A stretch of DNA of 64,000 nucleotides. It comes from Leisingera daeponensis. GTDB lineage: Bacteria > Pseudomonadota > Alphaproteobacteria > Rhodobacterales > Rhodobacteraceae. Location: contig NZ_JAHVJA010000003.1 of assembly GCF_019801465.1 (NCBI RefSeq), positions 124,001 through 188,000 on the forward strand. Reading direction: 5' to 3'. A program made the position numbers and the translations under genes. Below are positions 57,761 through 64,000 of the stretch, piece by piece. The notes below the pieces were generated by a model that saw nothing but the letters and a program-made list of their open reading frames with translations, was not told the DNA's origin and made no database searches. Within the stretch, counting starts at the first letter, position 1; the number at the start of each line of letters is the position of its first letter.

Positions 57761-57859
57761 AATTTCTGCAAGGAATCGGGCTGCACAAACCGCGCATTTG
57801 CCGTAATTTTGCCGGAACAGACAGTTAATCTCCCAGCCGGTGGATAAGAGGAGACGCAT

Positions 57860-58669
57860 GTGAGGCAGTGGTTTCTTGCGGTTGCAGCGCTGTTGCTGCC
57901 AGCCGCAGCAATGGCGCAGGACAGCCGGTTGCAGCGGATGGATACGCTGGATGCGGGGCGCAAGTGGGAAGCCGTGGGCCGGCTTGATGTGAACGGCGAG
58001 GGGTTTTGCACCGGCGCCCTGATCGCTCCGGACCTGGTGCTGACCGCAGCGCATTGCCTGTATGACAGCCGCACAAAGGCACCGATTGACCCTGCCACAA
58101 TCGAGTTTCTGGCCGGCTGGCGCAACGGCCGTGCCTCAGCCTACCGCAGTGTGCGACGGGCGGTGCAGCATCCCTCCTATGTTTATGACGGGGAGCTGTC
58201 GACGGACCGGGTGCGCAATGACATTGCCCTGCTGCAACTGCAGCGCCCCATCCGCAATACCACGGTTACGCCGTTTGAAACTGACGAACGCCCGCGCAAG
58301 GGCGCCAAAATCGGTGTGGTCTCCTACGCCCATGACCGCTCCGAGGCGCCCTCCTTGCAGGAGGTCTGCGCGGTGATGGCGCGCCAGCAAGGGGTGCTTG
58401 TGATGTCCTGCGACGTGGACTTCGGCTCCTCGGGCGCACCTGTGTTCTCCTTCGACGGCGGCTCCCCGCGCATTGTTTCAGTAATTTCCGCCAAGGCGGA
58501 GGTGAGCGGCAAACGGGTCTCACTCGGATCTGCCTTGGCAGAAGAACTGACACTTTTGCAGGCGCAGCTGACTGGCGTTGCCACCGGCGGTCGGCTGCCG
58601 CCTGGCGTGGGCCGGGTCAAAGTGGGAGAGCGTGCCAGCTCTTCCGGTGCCAAGTTCATCAAGCAGTGA
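57860..58669 (+). CDS. Trypsin-like serine protease, first of tandem pair
   Basis: 269 aa. Signal peptide MRQWFLAVAALLLPAAAMA. Catalytic triad: His in LTAAHC, Asp in RNDIALLQL, Ser in DFGSSGAPVF. The S1 family core is compact and there is a C-terminal Lys/Arg-rich tail. GTG start with AGAGGAG upstream. Probably periplasmic or secreted. Overlaps the next protease by 4 bp. Confidence 0.88.
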   Translation: MRQWFLAVAALLLPAAAMAQDSRLQRMDTLDAGRKWEAVGRLDVNGEGFCTGALIAPDLVLTAAHCLYDSRTKAPIDPATIEFLAGWRNGRASAYRSVRRAVQHPSYVYDGELSTDRVRNDIALLQLQRPIRNTTVTPFETDERPRKGAKIGVVSYAHDRSEAPSLQEVCAVMARQQGVLVMSCDVDFGSSGAPVFSFDGGSPRIVSVISAKAEVSGKRVSLGSALAEELTLLQAQLTGVATGGRLPPGVGRVKVGERASSSGAKFIKQ

Positions 58670-59478
58670 ACTGGCGGGCACTGATTCTGGCTGCTGTCAC
58701 CCTGGCGCACGGAGCCGGCGCAACGGCCCAGGGCAGCGGCCTGCGGCGGCTGACTGACCGCGATGACCTGTTCGGCTGGGAAGCTGTCGGCAGGCTGGAA
58801 CTGGACGGGCAGGGCTTCTGCACCGGCACGCTGATCGCACCGGATCTGGTGCTGACCGCGGCGCATTGCGTCTATGACCAAGAGGATAATCTGCGCCCGG
58901 TGGAGCAGATCAGCTTCCGTGCAGGCCTGCGCGACGGGGTCGCGATCGCCGAAAGCCAAGCGCTGCAGATCGCGGCGCATCCGGGTTACAACCCGCGCAC
59001 CCGCCTGAGTATGGAGAACATCCGCCATGATGTGGCGCTGATCCGCCTTGCAGAGCCGGTGCAGAGCGGCCGGGCAGATGCTTTTGCGCTGCATTCCGGG
59101 CGCGGCTACGGCAGCGATATCTCTGTAACCTCCTATGGCGTGGGCCGGGCCGAGGCGCTCTCGCGCCAGCGCCAATGCAATCTGATGGGCGAACATGACG
59201 ATGTGCTGATGATTGATTGCAACGTTACTTTCGGCTCCTCCGGGGCACCGGTGTTTTCCCGGGTGGGAGGGCGCGGGCGTATCCTGGCGCTGGTTTCCGG
59301 CGGCGGCAGTTACCGGGGCAAACAGGTGGCATTCGGCATGAAGCTGCCGGAGCGCGTGGCCGAGCTGAAAGCGCAGTTGCGCCGCAATCCGGTGGCCGCA
59401 CCTGACCGGAGGATCAAGCGGATCCGGGTTGGCGGCGGCACTGCGGGCGGTGCTAAATTTGTCAGCGTTGGCGACTGA
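58666..59478 (+). CDS. Trypsin-like serine protease, second of tandem pair
   Basis: 270 aa. Signal peptide about 1-21 (MNWRALILAAVTLAHGAGATA). Triad: His in LTAAHC, Asp in RHDVALIRL, Ser in TFGSSGAPVF. Clear paralogue of the upstream protease, sharing DLVLTAAHC, FCTGTLIAPD-type stretches and the C-terminal GAKF[IV] end. GTG start overlaps the upstream TGA (GTGA). Confidence 0.88.
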   Translation: MNWRALILAAVTLAHGAGATAQGSGLRRLTDRDDLFGWEAVGRLELDGQGFCTGTLIAPDLVLTAAHCVYDQEDNLRPVEQISFRAGLRDGVAIAESQALQIAAHPGYNPRTRLSMENIRHDVALIRLAEPVQSGRADAFALHSGRGYGSDISVTSYGVGRAEALSRQRQCNLMGEHDDVLMIDCNVTFGSSGAPVFSRVGGRGRILALVSGGGSYRGKQVAFGMKLPERVAELKAQLRRNPVAAPDRRIKRIRVGGGTAGGAKFVSVGD

Positions 59479-59485
59479 CCCCCCT

Positions 59486-59513
59486 CTTGAAGCCGCATTT
59501 TCCATCCCTATCT
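59486..59513 (+). promoter_or_regulatory. RpoH (sigma-32)-type promoter of hsp20
   Basis: CTTGAA (59486-59491), 14-bp spacer, CCCTATCT (59506-59513), against the sigma-32 consensus CTTGAA-N13/17-CCCCATNT. Transcription would begin near 59520, giving about a 90-nt leader. Confidence 0.7.
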
Positions 59514-59519
59514 CGTGAT

Positions 59520-59610
59520 TATCCGGGCAGCCGCTGATTGGGGCCTGGAGCAAAACAGCCTGTCCCCGCGGGGAAGGCATCCTGAAATCGCTCATGAATG
59601 AGGATGGAAT
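59520..59610 (+). promoter_or_regulatory. ROSE-like RNA thermometer in hsp20 leader (candidate)
   Basis: Leader length matches ROSE elements. CATCCT (59578-59583) is the exact complement of AGGATG (59601-59606), which holds the Shine-Dalgarno. A competing inner hairpin CTCA-TGAA-TGAG also buries it, and TCGCT fits the ROSE U[U/C]GCU motif. A TCCC-CGCG-GGGA hairpin lies upstream. Confidence 0.6.
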
Positions 59611-60075
59611 ATGCGTACCTTTGACTTTGCACCGCTGCACCGTGCCACCATCGGCTTTGACCAGATTGCCAGCCTGATGGACCGCGCCTTGAGCGCCGAT
59701 GCCGCCCAGTCCAGCTACCCGCCCTACAACATCGAGAAGACTGACGCTGACAGCTACCGCATTTCGATCGCTGTTGCCGGTTTTTCTGACGACGACTTGA
59801 ATGTTGAAGTTAAGGAAAACGCGCTGGTCGTGTCCGCGAAGAAAGCAGAGGACGGTGAAGACCGCACTTTCCTGCACCGTGGCATTGCCACCCGCGCATT
59901 CGAACGCCGTTTCACCCTGGCCGACCACGTCCACGTGACCGGTGCCAGCCATGAAAACGGCATGCTGCACATCGATCTGCACCGCGAGGTGCCGGAGGCG
60001 CTGAAACCGCGCCGGATCGAAATCTCCTCCTCCCGCCCGAACCGCCCGGAGATCGAGGCCAAAGCGGTCAACTGA
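59611..60075 (+). CDS. Small heat-shock protein Hsp20 (IbpA/HspA class)
   Basis: 154 aa. N-terminal TFDFAPLHRATIGFDQIASLMDRAL as in IbpA-type proteins, the alpha-crystallin domain YNIEKTDADSYRISIAVAGFSDDDLNVEV, FERRFTLADHVHVTGASHENGMLHIDLHREVPEALKPRRIEI. Holdase preventing aggregation in heat. RpoH-like promoter and thermometer-like leader agree with heat induction. Confidence 0.94.
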   Translation: MRTFDFAPLHRATIGFDQIASLMDRALSADAAQSSYPPYNIEKTDADSYRISIAVAGFSDDDLNVEVKENALVVSAKKAEDGEDRTFLHRGIATRAFERRFTLADHVHVTGASHENGMLHIDLHREVPEALKPRRIEISSSRPNRPEIEAKAVN

Positions 60076-60102
60076 TCACCCGGACCCCGGTTCGCGCACG
60101 AG

Positions 60103-60133
60103 AAGCCCCCTGGCCTTGCCAGGGGGCTTTTTT
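60103..60133 (+). terminator. Intrinsic terminator of hsp20
   Basis: AAGCCCCCTGGC-CTT-GCCAGGGGGCTT followed by T4: 12-bp stem with T-tract. Confidence 0.93.
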
Positions 60134-60290
60134 AGTGGCTTGCCGGGGTGCGCCTTAGGCGGGTTCGCATGAGGCCTCTGAGGCGCAATCAGTTGTTAGG
60201 AATTGGGCGGCACAATGGGGCGGTGAATGGTATTGCAACGGCGTCCTGGCCGCCCGCCGCTGCAATGGGCGCGCGGCCTTGGCAGGTAGC

Positions 60291-60689
60291 ATGGAACCAA
60301 GAGAGATACAGTATGTTCAGCAAAGCTTTGCCGGGGTATTTGCCCGCAAGGCAGATCTGGCAGAACGGTTCTATGTGCATCTCTTCACCCGCCTACCGGC
60401 AGCGCGGGCGATGTTCCGCGGTAATTTTGTGAAGCAGAAAATGATGCTGACGGCGATGATCGCATCCTGTGTACGCAACCTGGATGACCCGCGCAGGCTG
60501 GAAGAGATCGGCACCCGGCTGTCTCGGGAGCACGCTCACCTGGATCTCGGCCCGCGTGAGACGGAGGCAGCAAAGCGGGCGCTGATCGCCGCTTTGCGCG
60601 ATGTTCTGGGGGATGAACTGGACCCTGCGACCGAGTTCGCATGGGCGAGTGCCATCAGCCGGGTGGCCGGGGCGATGCCCCGGCACTGA
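60291..60689 (+). CDS. Single-domain globin
   Basis: 132 aa. Globin of the flavohaemoglobin/Vgb type. The alignment gives proximal His H81 (SREHAHLDLG vs Vgb KHCQAGV) and CD1 Phe F42 (AMFRGN). The C-terminal ALRDVLGDELDPATEFAWASAISRVAGAM matches Vgb helix G-H. No reductase domain. Possible O2 or NO binding. ATG 60291 chosen, with AGGT upstream; a TTG 12 bp earlier is less likely. Confidence 0.82.
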   Translation: MEPREIQYVQQSFAGVFARKADLAERFYVHLFTRLPAARAMFRGNFVKQKMMLTAMIASCVRNLDDPRRLEEIGTRLSREHAHLDLGPRETEAAKRALIAALRDVLGDELDPATEFAWASAISRVAGAMPRH

Positions 60690-60727
60690 GCCATTTTCAG
60701 CCCGGCTGTGCTGTTTCGCCGGGCGGA

Positions 60728-62200
60728 TCAGACCGACATGCAGATGTATTTCATTTCCAGATAGTCCTCGATGCCGTGGTGGCTGCCTTCGCGGCCCAGA
60801 CCGGACTGCTTGACGCCGCCGAACGGGGCCACCTCAGTGGAAATGATGCCGGTGTTGACCCCGACGATCCCGTATTCCAGCGCTTCGGCCACCTTGTACA
60901 CCCGGCTGAGGTCCTTCGCATAAAAATAGGACGCCAGGCCAAAAATGGTGTCATTGGCCATCGCGATCACCTCGTCCTCGTCCTCGAACTTGAACAGCGG
61001 GGCGAGGGGGCCGAAGGTCTCGTCGGTGGCAAAGGCCATGTTCTGGGTTGCACCCTTGACGATGGTCGGCTGGAAGAAGCTTCCGCCCAGTTCCGACGGG
61101 TTGCCGCCCAAGATCACTTCGCCGCCCTTGGAGGTGGCATCAGCAATGTGCTCCTGCACCTTCTCGACCGCTTCCATGTTGATCAGCGGGCCGAAATGGA
61201 TGCCGTCCTTGAGGCCGTCGCCGACGTTCATCTTTTCGACTGCGGCCTTCAGTTTCTCCGCAAAGGCATCGTAAACGCCGGACTGCACATAGATCCGGTT
61301 GGCGCAGACGCAGGTCTGGCCGTTGTTGCGGAACTTGCACATGATGGCGCCTTCGACTGCGGCATCGAGATCAGCGTCATCGAACACGATGAAAGGCGCG
61401 TTGCCGCCCAGTTCCATCGAGCATTTCATCACCGTGTCCGCGGCCTGGCGCAGCAGGATGCGGCCCACTTCGGTGGAGCCGGTGAAGGTCAGCTTGCGCA
61501 CCGCGTCGTTCTCGCAGAATTCCTTGCCGATGTCGGAAGCGCGCGACGACGGCACCACGCTGAACACGCCCGCCGGGATGCCCGCACGGTCGGCCAGCAC
61601 TGCCAGCACGATCGCCGACAACGGGGTTTCGGCGGCGGGGCGGGCGATAAAGGAACAGCCCGCGGCCAGCGCCGGGCCTGCCTTGCGGGTGATCATCGCA
61701 TTGGGGAAGTTCCAGGGCGTGATTGAGGCCGCAACACCGATCGGCTGTTTAAGCACGGTGATGCGCTTGTCGCGCTGGTGGCCGGGGATGGTCTCGCCGT
61801 AGATCCGCTTGGCTTCTTCCGCGAAGAATTCGATGAAGGAGGCGCCATAGGCGATCTCACCGCGGGACTCCGCCAGCGGCTTGCCCATTTCTGCGGTCAG
61901 GATGACCGCCAGGTCCTCCTGGTTCTCCATCATCAGGTCATACCAATTGCGCAGCACATTGGCGCGCTCCTTGCCGGTCCATTTGGCCCATTCCTTCTGC
62001 GCGGCATCGGCCTGGGCGATGGCGCCGGCAACTTGCGCGCGGCTGGTATCGGCCACCTGGGCGATCACGTCGCCGCGTGCCGGGTTGGTCACGTCAAAGG
62101 TGCCTTCGCCGTCTACGAACTGGCCGCCGATGTAGGCGCGGGCTTCCAGCAGGCTGGGGTCATTGAGCAGGGATTTCAGGTCAGTGGTTGCGTCAAGCAT
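60728..62200 (-). CDS. gabD: NAD(P)-dependent succinate-semialdehyde dehydrogenase
   Basis: 490 aa, ALDH superfamily GabD class. ITPWNFPNAMITRKAGPALAAG, the FTGSTEVGR glycine loop, catalytic Glu in MELGGNAPFIV and catalytic Cys in NNGQTCVCANR, with the second Cys of the GabD redox switch. The C-terminus NTGIISTEVAPFGGVKQSGLGREGS is diagnostic for GabD. The site usually KPA is RPA, which may affect cofactor choice. Divergent from the hydrolase gene. Confidence 0.92.
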   Translation of the reverse strand: MLDATTDLKSLLNDPSLLEARAYIGGQFVDGEGTFDVTNPARGDVIAQVADTSRAQVAGAIAQADAAQKEWAKWTGKERANVLRNWYDLMMENQEDLAVILTAEMGKPLAESRGEIAYGASFIEFFAEEAKRIYGETIPGHQRDKRITVLKQPIGVAASITPWNFPNAMITRKAGPALAAGCSFIARPAAETPLSAIVLAVLADRAGIPAGVFSVVPSSRASDIGKEFCENDAVRKLTFTGSTEVGRILLRQAADTVMKCSMELGGNAPFIVFDDADLDAAVEGAIMCKFRNNGQTCVCANRIYVQSGVYDAFAEKLKAAVEKMNVGDGLKDGIHFGPLINMEAVEKVQEHIADATSKGGEVILGGNPSELGGSFFQPTIVKGATQNMAFATDETFGPLAPLFKFEDEDEVIAMANDTIFGLASYFYAKDLSRVYKVAEALEYGIVGVNTGIISTEVAPFGGVKQSGLGREGSHHGIEDYLEMKYICMSV

Positions 62201-62254
62201 TGCGGGCCTCCCGGGGGTTCTGTTGCGGAATGCAAAGCAGCTGTGCCTTGATAT

Positions 62255-62353
62255 GTCCAGAACGATTGATGAGTCCAGAATTTGATCAAATTACAGGTGA
62301 AGATTTTTGAACCACAATTTGACATATCCTGTGCCAGACTGTCTGGTAGCAGC
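62255..62353. promoter_or_regulatory. Regulatory region between gabD and the hydrolase gene
   Basis: Contains direct repeats GTCCAGAA at 62255-62262 and 62273-62280, the perfect palindrome AATTTGATCAAATT (62279-62292), and the palindrome CCAGA-CTG-TCTGG. AT-rich against the surroundings. Probably bound by one or more regulators not in this window. Confidence 0.5.
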
Positions 62354-62380
62354 CAACAATAAGAACAGGGGAGATAGGGC

Positions 62381-63166
62381 ATGGAATTAGACGATGCCTA
62401 TGCCAACGGGGCCTATATCGAGAACGCCGCCAAATACCCGCCGCGCTGGGCGGCCTCGGCGGAGGATTTCCGCAACAGCCTGCATGAGCGCGCCCGGCTG
62501 GACATCCCCTATGGCGAAAGTGCCCGGCAGAGGTTCGACCTGTTTCTGCCGGCAGGCAAGCCAAAGGGGCTGTTTGTCTTTGTGCACGGGGGTTACTGGC
62601 TGGCTTTCGACAAGAGCTCCTGGTCGCATCTGGCGCGTGGCGCTCTGGCGCATGGCTGGGCAGTGGCAATGCCGTCGTATGACCTCTGCCCGGATGTGCG
62701 TATTGCCGATATTACACGGCAGGTCGCGGCCGCGGTGACCCGGATTGCGGCGGAGGTGGATGGCCCCATTTCCCTCGCAGGACATTCGGCAGGCGGCCAT
62801 CTTGTGGCAAGGATGCTGGACAAAACGCTGCTGCCGCCTGCGGTGGGCGGGCGGATCAAGACGGTGATCCCGATCTCGCCGCTTTCCGATCTGCTGCCCC
62901 TGCTGCGGACCTCGATGAACCAGAAGTTCAAGATGGATTCCGCCGCCGCCGTGGCTGAAAGCCCGGTGGAGATGAAGGACCGCTATCCGGCTGAGGTGAC
63001 GGTCTGGGTCGGCGGTGAAGAACGCCCGGCATTCCTGGATCAGGCGATCTGGCTGGTGGAGGCCTGGGGCGCTGATCACGTGATTGCATTTGGCAAACAC
63101 CATTTCAATGTGATTGACCCGCTGGCCGACCCGGAGAGCGATCTGGTGGCGCTGATCGTGAACTGA
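62381..63166 (+). CDS. Alpha/beta hydrolase, kynurenine-formamidase-like
   Basis: 261 aa. HGGYW oxyanion motif (FVHGGYWLAFDKSSW), nucleophile Ser in AGHSAGGHL, acidic residue region near WVGGEERPAFLDQA and His in FGKHHFNVID. This is the esterase/arylformamidase layout. Specific substrate unknown. Next to creatinase and gabD, so an amide or ester in a nitrogenous-compound catabolic route is possible. Confidence 0.82.
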   Translation: MELDDAYANGAYIENAAKYPPRWAASAEDFRNSLHERARLDIPYGESARQRFDLFLPAGKPKGLFVFVHGGYWLAFDKSSWSHLARGALAHGWAVAMPSYDLCPDVRIADITRQVAAAVTRIAAEVDGPISLAGHSAGGHLVARMLDKTLLPPAVGGRIKTVIPISPLSDLLPLLRTSMNQKFKMDSAAAVAESPVEMKDRYPAEVTVWVGGEERPAFLDQAIWLVEAWGADHVIAFGKHHFNVIDPLADPESDLVALIVN

Positions 63167-63187
63167 CTGCGTGGTGGCAGGCAGTAG

Positions 63188-63209
63188 CACACGCCCTGCT
63201 GGGCGTGTG
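63188..63209 (+). terminator. Hairpin after the hydrolase gene
   Basis: CACACGCCC-TGCT-GGGCGTGTG, perfect 9-bp stem 21 bp after the stop, no T-tract. May end or protect the transcript ahead of the creatinase gene. Confidence 0.55.
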
Positions 63210-63389
63210 TGATGACGGGCTTCCCTCGTTCATCAGGCGGAAGATTTCGCTTGCCAGAATCCTCTTTCCGCCGCATCTTCCAGCCCAAGGGCCGGGCGAT
63301 GGCGTCGCCGCATGGATTACATGCCAGCCCCCACATTCCAAATCTGTCCTGAACGCCGGGACCTTTCTTGTAAGAAGGAAGGGTCTGAT

Positions 63390-64000
63390 ATGACTGCACG
63401 TCCTGAAATGTACCGTTTCCACAATGGTGAGAAGGCGCCGCTGCAATTTGCTGTCTCCGAATACGAGGCGCGGATTGCCGGCCTGCGCAAGATTATGGCC
63501 GACAAAGGGGTGGATGCTGCTGTCTTCACCTCGATGCACAACATCTCCTACTACTCGGGCTTCACCTACTGCGCCTTCGGCCGGCCCTACGGCCTCGTCG
63601 TGACCGCAAGCGAGGCGGTGACCATCAGCGCAGGCATCGATGCGGGCCAGCCCTGGCGGCGCTCGTTCTGCGACAACATCACCTACACCGACTGGCAGCG
63701 CGACAATTTCTGGCGCGCGATCAAGTCGGTATCCGGCGAGGGCGCGGTGGTCGGCTTTGAAAGCGATCACCTGACCCTGCTGCAGAAGGCCAGGCTGGAG
63801 GGTTTCCTGAAGCCCAAGCAATTGGTTGACCTTTATGAGCCGACCATGCGCCAGCGGATGGGCAAATCCGCGGCCGAGCTGGACATGATCCGGGCCGGCG
63901 CCGCGGTCGCCGACGTGGGCGGTTTTGCCATCCGCGACGCGGTCAAGGAAGGCGCGCGGGAGATCGATGTGGCAATGGCGGGCCGCGATGCAATGGAGCT
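63390..64000 (+). CDS. Creatinase (5' part; cut by the window end)
   Basis: About 203 residues are present. They align closely with Pseudomonas creatinase: RFHNGEKAP, VFTSMHNISYYSGFTYCAFGRPY, GIDAGQPWRRSF, YTDWQRDN. Creatinase (M24 pita-bread fold) hydrolyses creatine to sarcosine and urea; the metal-free active-site half lies beyond the window. ATG 63390 follows AAGGAAGGG. Probably separate from the upstream hydrolase because of the 223-bp gap with a hairpin. Confidence 0.93.
   Translation, partial: MTARPEMYRFHNGEKAPLQFAVSEYEARIAGLRKIMADKGVDAAVFTSMHNISYYSGFTYCAFGRPYGLVVTASEAVTISAGIDAGQPWRRSFCDNITYTDWQRDNFWRAIKSVSGEGAVVGFESDHLTLLQKARLEGFLKPKQLVDLYEPTMRQRMGKSAAELDMIRAGAAVADVGGFAIRDAVKEGAREIDVAMAGRDAME

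Overview
The window is GC-rich, tightly packed DNA from an alphaproteobacterium. Gene content and order (rpsA, ihfB-lapA-trpF-trpB, rplY/pth, fdsGBA-fdhD-fdsD, glcDEF, leuCD/leuB, rsfS-rlmH, creatinase) point to the Roseobacter group of Rhodobacteraceae, perhaps near Leisingera/Phaeobacter/Ruegeria. The genus is an inference from gene content, not from an alignment. I see no insertion sequences, prophage or CRISPR array. This looks like chromosome with small accessory insertions between conserved blocks.

Layout. 1-3.4 kb: nitroreductase, a PAS_5-like protein, and rpsA with a clear promoter and terminator. 3.4-7.1 kb: an accessory metal/ammonium block, made of a MerR regulator divergent from a MerT-like protein and a GDCCVxC Cys-rich protein (with a textbook 19-bp-spacer MerR promoter), zinT, a 65-aa protein, and an Amt-family protein that has lost both pore histidines. 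7.6-14 kb: ihfB, lapA-like, trpF, trpB, DUF2237, ychF, a PagL-like outer-membrane protein, trpA. 14-19 kb: lldD-type L-lactate dehydrogenase, rplY, a DadA-like oxidase, pth, nucleoside hydrolase. 19-22 kb: a divergent EamA transporter/MocR regulator pair and tRNA-Ser(GCT). 22-34.7 kb: one long minus-strand run of LysR regulator, NAD-linked Mo formate dehydrogenase (fdsG, B, A, fdhD, fdsD), a two-component system, and an oxalate/formate-family MFS transporter. 35-43 kb: a five-gene peptide-type ABC importer with a LysR gene at its end, an orphan PAS histidine kinase, and tRNA-Pro(CGG). 43-50 kb: leuB, an endonuclease/phosphatase-fold protein with a membrane protein, then leuC-glycosyltransferase-leuD. 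50-64 kb: MscS channel, rsfS, rlmH, two hypotheticals, glcDEF, two tandem trypsin-like proteases, Hsp20, globin, gabD, an alpha/beta hydrolase, and the 5' part of a creatinase gene cut by the window end.

How the genes fit together. The lactate dehydrogenase and glycolate oxidase genes, 40 kb apart, carry the same 21-bp palindromic operator frame (TTGGTAA-N7-TTACCAA), which suggests one regulator for 2-hydroxy-acid oxidation. The formate dehydrogenase operon, two-component system and OFA transporter form a plausible formate/oxalate sensing, uptake and oxidation unit. Its response regulator has GAFPGA in place of GAFTGA, so sigma-54 activation is doubtful. The hsp20 leader combines an RpoH-like promoter with a hairpin that sequesters the ribosome-binding site, resembling a ROSE thermometer. 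rsfS is preceded by an 18-codon leader ORF that owns the only strong Shine-Dalgarno and stops on the rsfS start codon.
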